Shown here piece by piece: positions 52,539-57,735 of a DNA stretch of 57,735 nucleotides (position 1 is the first letter of the stretch; each line of letters starts with the position of its first letter). The position numbers were made by a program, and so were the translations under genes. This DNA comes from CAYGHE01 sp964349805 (lineage in GTDB: Bacteria; Patescibacteriota; Saccharimonadia; Saccharimonadales; Saccharimonadaceae), in NCBI GenBank assembly GCA_964349805.1, contig CAYGHE010000005.1:1-57735 (forward strand). Reading direction: 5' to 3'. Below the pieces are notes generated by a model that saw nothing but the letters and a program-made list of their open reading frames with translations, was not told the origin of the DNA and did not search any database.

Positions 52539-52576
52539 ATCTGTAAGCTCCTCCCCGCCTACGTAGCTTTTAGCAG

Positions 52577-53662
52577 CTATTTTTTAGCCTTGCCAGGTAA
52601 ACTAAGTGAAATCTTACGATTCTCTTGTTCTATATCTAAAATCGTAAACTTTTTGCGTTCGTTTAACGTAAAGAGTTTTTCAGGGTCAGTATCGTCATCA
52701 CCCCCAAGCTCACTAACGTGCACCAGGGCCTCAACGGCGGGGCTAATCTGGACGAACGCGCCAAATGGCGTTATACGAGTCACAGTACCCTCAACCTTGT
52801 CTCCGGCTTTGAATTTCTCAACTTCAGTTACCCAAGGATCGTCGACCAGTTGCTTGATACTAAGACTAAGACGATCTTTATCAATAGCGATTATCTTAGC
52901 TTTTATTGTTTCGCCAGTTTTAACATAATCATTGGGGTCGTTAACACGCTCCCAGCTAATTTCGCTGATATGAACCAGACCTTCTATCCCGTCAATATTA
53001 ACGAACGCACCAAAGTCAACTACACCGGTTACTACACCTTCTACTGCGTCGCCTACGGCCAATTTTTCAAAACGTTCAGCCAGGCCGTCTTTGGTAGCTT
53101 CTTTCTCGCTGAATATCAATTTATTAGTTTTGCGGTCGCAGTCAAGAATTCGAACCGCTAGTTTTTTACCCACCAGAGAGCTGAGGCGTTGCAAAATTTC
53201 GTCTTTGTCACTGCCTCCGACGCGTGGATAATGCTCGGCAGAAAGTTGCGAAACGGGCAAAAATCCGCGCAGGCCATCGTATTCTACCAATAAACCTCCT
53301 CTGTTGGCGTCGTAAGGAGAAACTTCAAGAGTTTCACCCTCTTCCATTCTAGATACAACTTCATCCCAGCCGCGGTCCTTGGCAGCTTTTCGAAGCGATA
53401 ATAGTGAATAGCCCGTATCAAGATCTGTGTCTATTACACTAGCAGTTACTTCCCCGCCAATCTCTAAGTTTTGAGAGAAATTGATTTCGCGGCGCGGAAC
53501 TAAACCAACGCCTTGCGCCCCAAGGTCAACCAAGACCTCGTGTTTGCGTATTGAAAGTATCGTACCAGATACTACATCACCCTGTGATAGTTGTTTGACA
53601 GCATCGCCCACGGAGGCGAGTAAGTCATCCATAGTCATTGCTTTTGTTGCGGCTTTTGCCAT
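52577..53662 (-). CDS. rpsA: S1 RNA-binding domain protein, ribosomal protein S1-like
   Basis: 361 residues with four S1 OB-fold repeats: GDVVSGTILSIRKHEVLVDL near residue 29, EGETLEVSPYDANRGGLLVE near 110, GDAVEGVVTGVVDFGAFVNI near 203 and GDKVEGTVTRITPFGAFVQI near 289. Repeats three and four have the conserved FGAFV core. S1 proteins help start translation on structured or leaderless-poor mRNAs; four repeats rather than six is common outside Proteobacteria. ATG 53662 has GGAG upstream across a small hairpin. It is cotranscribed with infB. Confidence 0.85.
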   Translation of the reverse strand: MAKAATKAMTMDDLLASVGDAVKQLSQGDVVSGTILSIRKHEVLVDLGAQGVGLVPRREINFSQNLEIGGEVTASVIDTDLDTGYSLLSLRKAAKDRGWDEVVSRMEEGETLEVSPYDANRGGLLVEYDGLRGFLPVSQLSAEHYPRVGGSDKDEILQRLSSLVGKKLAVRILDCDRKTNKLIFSEKEATKDGLAERFEKLAVGDAVEGVVTGVVDFGAFVNIDGIEGLVHISEISWERVNDPNDYVKTGETIKAKIIAIDKDRLSLSIKQLVDDPWVTEVEKFKAGDKVEGTVTRITPFGAFVQISPAVEALVHVSELGGDDDTDPEKLFTLNERKKFTILDIEQENRKISLSLPGKAKK

Positions 53663-53745
53663 AAGTCTTTAAAAGACTCCTTCCTTAAATAAACGTATTT
53701 CCAGAGAACACCCCGAAGGGGCGAATCTACTATAGGATTAGCCTA

Positions 53746-53774
53746 ATTGTATCTCAGATACAGGTATAAGTCAA
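53746..53774 (-). promoter_or_regulatory. Promoter of the S1-infB operon
   Basis: On the minus strand TTGACT (53774-53769) and TACAAT (53751-53746) are 17 bases apart. The -35 overlaps the stop codon of the LPETG protein gene. The leader is about 75 nt and includes a CCCC-TTC-GGGG hairpin. Confidence 0.75.
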
Positions 53775-54130
53775 AGAGAGCGAGGGAGGTTACGGCGCGA
53801 CAACATGTAACTTGCCGTAGACCCCGTTAGGGACGCAATGGCGACAACTTCACCTACTGTCGACGCCACTCCAGTTTCTGGCAATGATTCCGTGACTGCG
53901 GCATCATCTCTGGCTGTTTCAGTTTCATGTACGACACCGGCGTTTTCTTCGGAACTAACTACCGCTTCTGGAGCTGACTGTTCATTTTCATCTTCTGTCA
54001 CGATAGGCGCCTGATCTTCTACGTGACTTGTCCTTTGGTTTACTACGTAAACTGACGTCGCTAAAGCTAGCACCAAAACAACGCCTATCACCGTAAATGT
54101 CATAACTGAACCATTCTGCATTATCCTCAT
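53771..54130 (-). CDS. Small LPETG-anchored surface protein
   Basis: 119 residues. A membrane helix (FTVIGVVLVLALATSVYVV) at the N-terminus is followed by an acidic linker (EDQAPIVTEDENEQSAPEAV) and the C-terminal sorting signal LPETGVAST with a hydrophobic run and a basic tail (SRRNLPRSL). The middle has no recognised domain, so it may be a stalk or scaffold. ATG 54130 is preferred over the TTG at 54145 because GGGAGAG lies five bases before it. No sortase gene is in the window. Confidence 0.78.
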   Translation of the reverse strand: MRIMQNGSVMTFTVIGVVLVLALATSVYVVNQRTSHVEDQAPIVTEDENEQSAPEAVVSSEENAGVVHETETARDDAAVTESLPETGVASTVGEVVAIASLTGSTASYMLSRRNLPRSL

Positions 54131-54209
54131 CGTCTCTCCCGTCAAAACACCTACATTTTATGTTCTAATTATGCCCCCGTTTTACATAAAAATCAACTCC
54201 TCCGTGATA

Positions 54210-54218
54210 TGGTAAACT
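54210..54218 (+). promoter_or_regulatory. Extended -10 promoter of the ROK kinase gene, leaderless layout
   Basis: TGGTAAACT ends seven bases before ATG 54226. The predicted transcript start is the base just before the start codon, and no Shine-Dalgarno is present. Confidence 0.6.
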
Positions 54219-54225
54219 ATATTTA

Positions 54226-55041
54226 ATGATAGTAGCGGTTGATACTGGAGGAACAAAAACACTCATCGCCGGATTTGGTGAAGAAGGCGTAGCCAGTGGT
54301 CAGGTTAAATTTCCTACGCCCCCAGACACTACGGAATACATCAATACACTGAAGAGCACCCTAGAAGAAAACTATGGAAACCAGCCAGTTGAAGCCATCG
54401 TAGTGGCCGTGCCAGGCATCATCAAAGATGGGGTCGCTATCTGGTGTAATAACTTGGGATGGCAGAATTTCAACGTAGCGAGCGCCCTTCAGGGGGTTTT
54501 AGGCAATGCCCCCGTATTTATCGAGAATGATGCTAATTTAGCAGGCTTAGCTGAGACCCGCTCATTGGATAATACCCCCCCTCAATCTCTTTACGTAACA
54601 ATCAGCACAGGTATTGGCACTGGTATTATCACTGAGGGATTTATTGACCCGTCACTACGTCATAGCGAGGGTGGCCGCATGCTTGTTGAATTCGGCGGCA
54701 AAATCCAAGAATGGGAACAGTTTGCCTCTGGTAGAGCTATAAAAGAAACTTATGGCAAATATGCCCGTGATATTACCGACCCTCAAACATGGAACGAGGT
54801 CGCCGACCGTATCAGTCGCGGATTTTTGGCGGTTATACCCCTGTTGCAACCTGACGTTATTATCATAGGCGGTAGTATCGGTACCTATTTTGACCGTTAT
54901 GAATCCGCCCTAAAAGGCATTTTGCAACAAAAATTACCGGCGCACATCCCCTGTCCCGAATTTAAACAGGCTAAACACCCCGAAGAAGCAGTTATCTACG
55001 GATGCTACCAACATGCCACAGACAGCCTCAATACTAACTAA
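54226..55041 (+). CDS. ROK family sugar kinase (glucokinase-like)
   Basis: 271-residue ASKHA-fold kinase. The phosphate-binding motif MIVAVDTGGTKTLIAGFGEE is at the N-terminus, VFIENDANLAGLAET near residue 102, and the glycine-rich TISTGIGTGIITEGF near 125, with a C-terminal adenosine motif DVIIIGGSIGTYFDRYESAL. The canonical ROK zinc site cysteines are not seen. The substrate is likely glucose or an amino sugar but is not certain. Its last 29 bases overlap the next gene, so the two may be translationally coupled. Confidence 0.88.
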   Translation: MIVAVDTGGTKTLIAGFGEEGVASGQVKFPTPPDTTEYINTLKSTLEENYGNQPVEAIVVAVPGIIKDGVAIWCNNLGWQNFNVASALQGVLGNAPVFIENDANLAGLAETRSLDNTPPQSLYVTISTGIGTGIITEGFIDPSLRHSEGGRMLVEFGGKIQEWEQFASGRAIKETYGKYARDITDPQTWNEVADRISRGFLAVIPLLQPDVIIIGGSIGTYFDRYESALKGILQQKLPAHIPCPEFKQAKHPEEAVIYGCYQHATDSLNTN

Positions 55042-55477
55042 GCTAAAACGCGAATATCCGCAATTCACTTTTAAATCAGGTCAGGATTCTTTGTGGTCGC
55101 CCTCTGATAAGACTATTTATTTCGATAAAACTTCTCCTGATCAGTCCGCCTTTTTATTGCATGAATTATCGCACGCCCTGCTAGGGCACATGGATTACGG
55201 ATACGACATTCAACTTATAGCCATGGAGCGACAAGCTTGGGATTATGCTATAAAACTATCCACCTCTTACGGATTATCGATATCTGACAACCTTGTTCAA
55301 TCTCACCTCGATAGCTACAGAGACTGGTTACATGCGCGTAGTATCTGCCCTAGTTGCTCGTCTAATGGTTTGCAGACTGGTAGAAAAACATACTCATGCC
55401 TGGCTTGCGGTCATAAATGGCGCGTCAACGAGGCTAGAACGTGCGCCCTTCGAAGATACAGTAAGCCCCAAAACTAA
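55013..55477 (+). CDS. ImmA/IrrE-like metallopeptidase fused to a zinc ribbon
   Basis: 154 residues. The N-terminal part has the zinc motif FLLHELSHALLGHMDYGYDI (HExxH) near residue 48, in a context like ImmA/IrrE (M78) proteases, with a Glu in LIAMERQAWDYA as the likely third ligand. The C-terminal part is a four-cysteine ribbon: CPSC near residue 116 and CLAC near 132. No membrane helix or HTH is visible. ImmA-type proteases cleave repressors in stress or phage responses, but here it overlaps a ROK kinase gene by 29 bases, so the role is unclear. Confidence 0.75.
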   Translation: MPQTASILTKLKREYPQFTFKSGQDSLWSPSDKTIYFDKTSPDQSAFLLHELSHALLGHMDYGYDIQLIAMERQAWDYAIKLSTSYGLSISDNLVQSHLDSYRDWLHARSICPSCSSNGLQTGRKTYSCLACGHKWRVNEARTCALRRYSKPQN

Positions 55478-55505
55478 ACACACCCTTGAAGGGTGCGTTT
55501 AGTTT
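55471..55505. terminator. Bidirectional intrinsic terminator
   Basis: AAACTAAACACACCC-TTGAA-GGGTGCGTTTAGTTT forms a 15-position stem with one mismatch, with T-runs in both orientations. It would end the ROK-ImmA transcript on the plus strand and the KGG gene on the minus strand. Confidence 0.75.
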
Positions 55506-55525
55506 CTAATGGAGGTGTTGCTAAA

Positions 55526-55723
55526 TTAAGCAACTACCGGAGCTTTGCGTCGACTAATACGACCGCCTTTGGCTCCAGCTATGCGCGCTAACTCTGGGTT
55601 AGCAGCAAAACCGCCTGTGTGACCATTCTGGCCACCCTTGCGACCGATCTTTGCGTAAAACAAAGGATCGCGAGCTAGATTTTTGGAAGCAGCCTTTTGG
55701 CCACCAACTTTTGTTCCTGCCAT
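55526..55723 (-). CDS. Small glycine-rich KGG-motif protein
   Basis: 65 residues rich in Gly, Lys and Arg with repeats GGQKAASKN, GRKGGQNGHTGGF and GAKGGRISRR. It resembles the KGG (stress-induced protein, PF10685) family, small proteins of unsettled function. The start ATG 55723 has AAAGGAG upstream. Its leader carries a hairpin (CTGCGTCTAAAAACGC-like) and a -10 near 55811-55816. The gene is single and closed by the terminator at 55471-55505. Confidence 0.78.
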   Translation of the reverse strand: MAGTKVGGQKAASKNLARDPLFYAKIGRKGGQNGHTGGFAANPELARIAGAKGGRISRRKAPVVA

Positions 55724-55877
55724 GTCTTTTCTCCTTTAATTTAAAAGAGTCCCCGCGTTTTTAGACGCAGAAACCCTCACTTTTATCTCACACAGGTTAT
55801 GTGTATACTTTCATATTAGCATAGCTTATGCTTTTTGTCAATATATACATAAGGTTTTTTATATTTCATACTAGGTG

Positions 55878-55906
55878 TTGCAATTATATCGACTGTGCGA
55901 TATAGT
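55878..55906 (+). promoter_or_regulatory. Plus-strand promoter with no ORF downstream
   Basis: TTGCAA (55878-55883) and TATAGT (55901-55906) are 17 bases apart. The predicted start is near 55913, and the next feature is a hairpin and terminator, not a gene. Confidence 0.5.
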
Positions 55907-55912
55907 GGTTTA

Positions 55913-55979
55913 GCACCTGTTTGAATCCAAAATTCGATTCAAAGAAAAACTACCCGATCTGCGAGAGGGGTAGTTTTTT
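55913..55979 (+). ncRNA. Candidate small RNA with intrinsic terminator
   Basis: A predicted transcript of about 67 nt from 55913. It has a first hairpin TTTGAATC-CAAAATTC-GATTCAAA and a terminator hairpin AAAACTACCC/GGGTAGTTTT with a run of six T. No start codon with an ORF is present. The stretch 55724-56042 otherwise contains only the KGG gene leader and the rRNA terminator. Alternatively the second hairpin ends rRNA transcription on the minus strand, since it also carries a T-run there. Confidence 0.4.
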
Positions 55980-56012
55980 GTTTAAAATTAATGCAATATG
56001 CCTCTCAAAGAT

Positions 56013-56040
56013 AAAACCCCCGGTTTCCCAGGGGTTTTAT
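56013..56040 (-). terminator. Terminator of the rRNA operon
   Basis: On the minus strand AAAACCCC-TGGGAAACCG-GGGGTTTTATC lies just after the 5S 3' end and is followed by T-rich sequence. It can act in both directions. Confidence 0.7.
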
Positions 56041-56045
56041 ATAAT

Positions 56046-56152
56046 TCGGCACCGTGCTAGTTTCCCGCACAAGGCAGTATAATCGCCGCTACTGGGCTTA
56101 ACTTCTGTGTTCGGAACGAGAACAGGTGTTTCCCCAGTGCCATGGGCACCGA
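56046..56152 (-). rRNA. rrf: 5S ribosomal RNA
   Basis: About 107 nt on the minus strand. It contains the conserved CCGAACACAGAAGTTAAGCCC loop region (split here for length: CCGAACACAG and AAGTTAAGCC) and the terminal helix TCGGTGCC/GGTGCCGA with G-U pairs. The ends are estimated from that helix, to within a few bases. Confidence 0.9.
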
Positions 56153-56289
56153 CCATACACCTCTGTTAAAGGTGTTTAGTCGGAGTCCAGTATAGAATTT
56201 TAAAGCACGACGTGTGGTGATAAACACCAATTACCAGTCAAGGCTACCTAATTACCTCTGTTAATGCAAGCATCAACATCGATAATTAG

Positions 56290-57735
<1,446 letters not shown>

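Noticed and set aside
55905..55945. tRNA gene suggested by TTTGAATCC
   Set aside because: The flanking sequence forms a simple hairpin, and no acceptor, D or anticodon arms can be drawn.

Overview
The window looks like a chromosomal segment of a Patescibacteria (CPR) bacterium, most likely Candidatus Saccharibacteria (TM7). This is inferred from protein style and gene content: compact single-copy housekeeping genes, short forms of ProS, IF-2, Adk and SecA, small CPR-type proteins such as the DUF5663-like and KGG proteins, and Gram-positive-type surface features (LPxTG anchors, an LCP-family protein, CAP and Ig-like surface proteins). UGA is a stop codon here: release factor 2 is encoded and UGA ends many genes, which argues against the UGA-recoding CPR lineages. 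Most genes lie on the minus strand in short, tightly spaced operons. No transposase, phage gene, CRISPR array or tRNA was seen.

Layout. 1-6.2 kb (minus): hpf, then secA, an M16 peptidase, murD and prfB (cut by the window edge). 6.3-8.5 kb: a BspA-like repeat surface protein that carries a 100-N assembly gap and a frameshift just before its LPNTG anchor. 8.6-13.5 kb (minus): lysS, a MacB-type ABC pair and serS. 13.5-15.5 kb (plus): a NatAB-type ABC exporter. 15.5-21.9 kb (minus): greA, then the rpsB-tsf-frr-uppS-rseP-CPBP protease-proS operon, closed by a terminator. 21.9-25.8 kb: an anchored small protein, a hairpin-rich spacer, rpmE2-prfA-prmC (plus) and a polytopic membrane protein. 25.8-30.2 kb: an LCP protein, lepB, parA-parB and rplU. 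30.2-35.0 kb: cell-surface genes (CAP protein, large Ig/FN3-like protein, small anchored protein) and a small zincin. 35.0-38.2 kb: ileS behind a 212-nt structured leader that may be a T-box. 38.2-42.1 kb: ftsA-ftsZ-nrdR-Trx-like-VKOR. 42.1-44.1 kb: rpsU-yqeY-adk-map. 44.1-50.3 kb: recJ with a winged-helix protein, a phosphoribosyltransferase divergent from priA, then def-fmt. 50.2-55.7 kb: a DUF5663-like gene, S1-infB, an LPETG protein, a ROK kinase with an ImmA/IrrE-like protein, and a KGG protein. 55.8-57.7 kb: a possible small RNA, then 5S and the 3' half of a 23S rRNA with a 203-nt hairpin insertion.

How the genes work together. The content is mainly translation (RF1, RF2, PrmC, RRF, EF-Ts, IF-2, S1, S2, S21, L21, L31, four aminoacyl-tRNA synthetases, Def/Fmt/Map), secretion and envelope building (SecA, signal peptidase, RseP, UppS, MurD, LCP, VKOR) and division or segregation (FtsA, FtsZ, ParAB). 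The surface proteins use two kinds of C-terminal end: classical LPxTG signals (two proteins) and a shared Trp-rich FG[LI]AW[HY]WWL segment (two proteins) that I do not recognise as a named sorting signal.

The most interesting signals are the recurring promoter layout in which a -10 box ends 6-7 nt before the start codon (apparent leaderless genes, eight cases), the Trp-rich anchor, the candidate T-box before ileS, the 23S helix-63 insertion, the NrdR without zinc cysteines, the IleRS with HxGN instead of HxGH, the promoter-terminator pair with no ORF near 55.9 kb, and an assembly gap that the flanking 55-bp duplicate shows can be closed.
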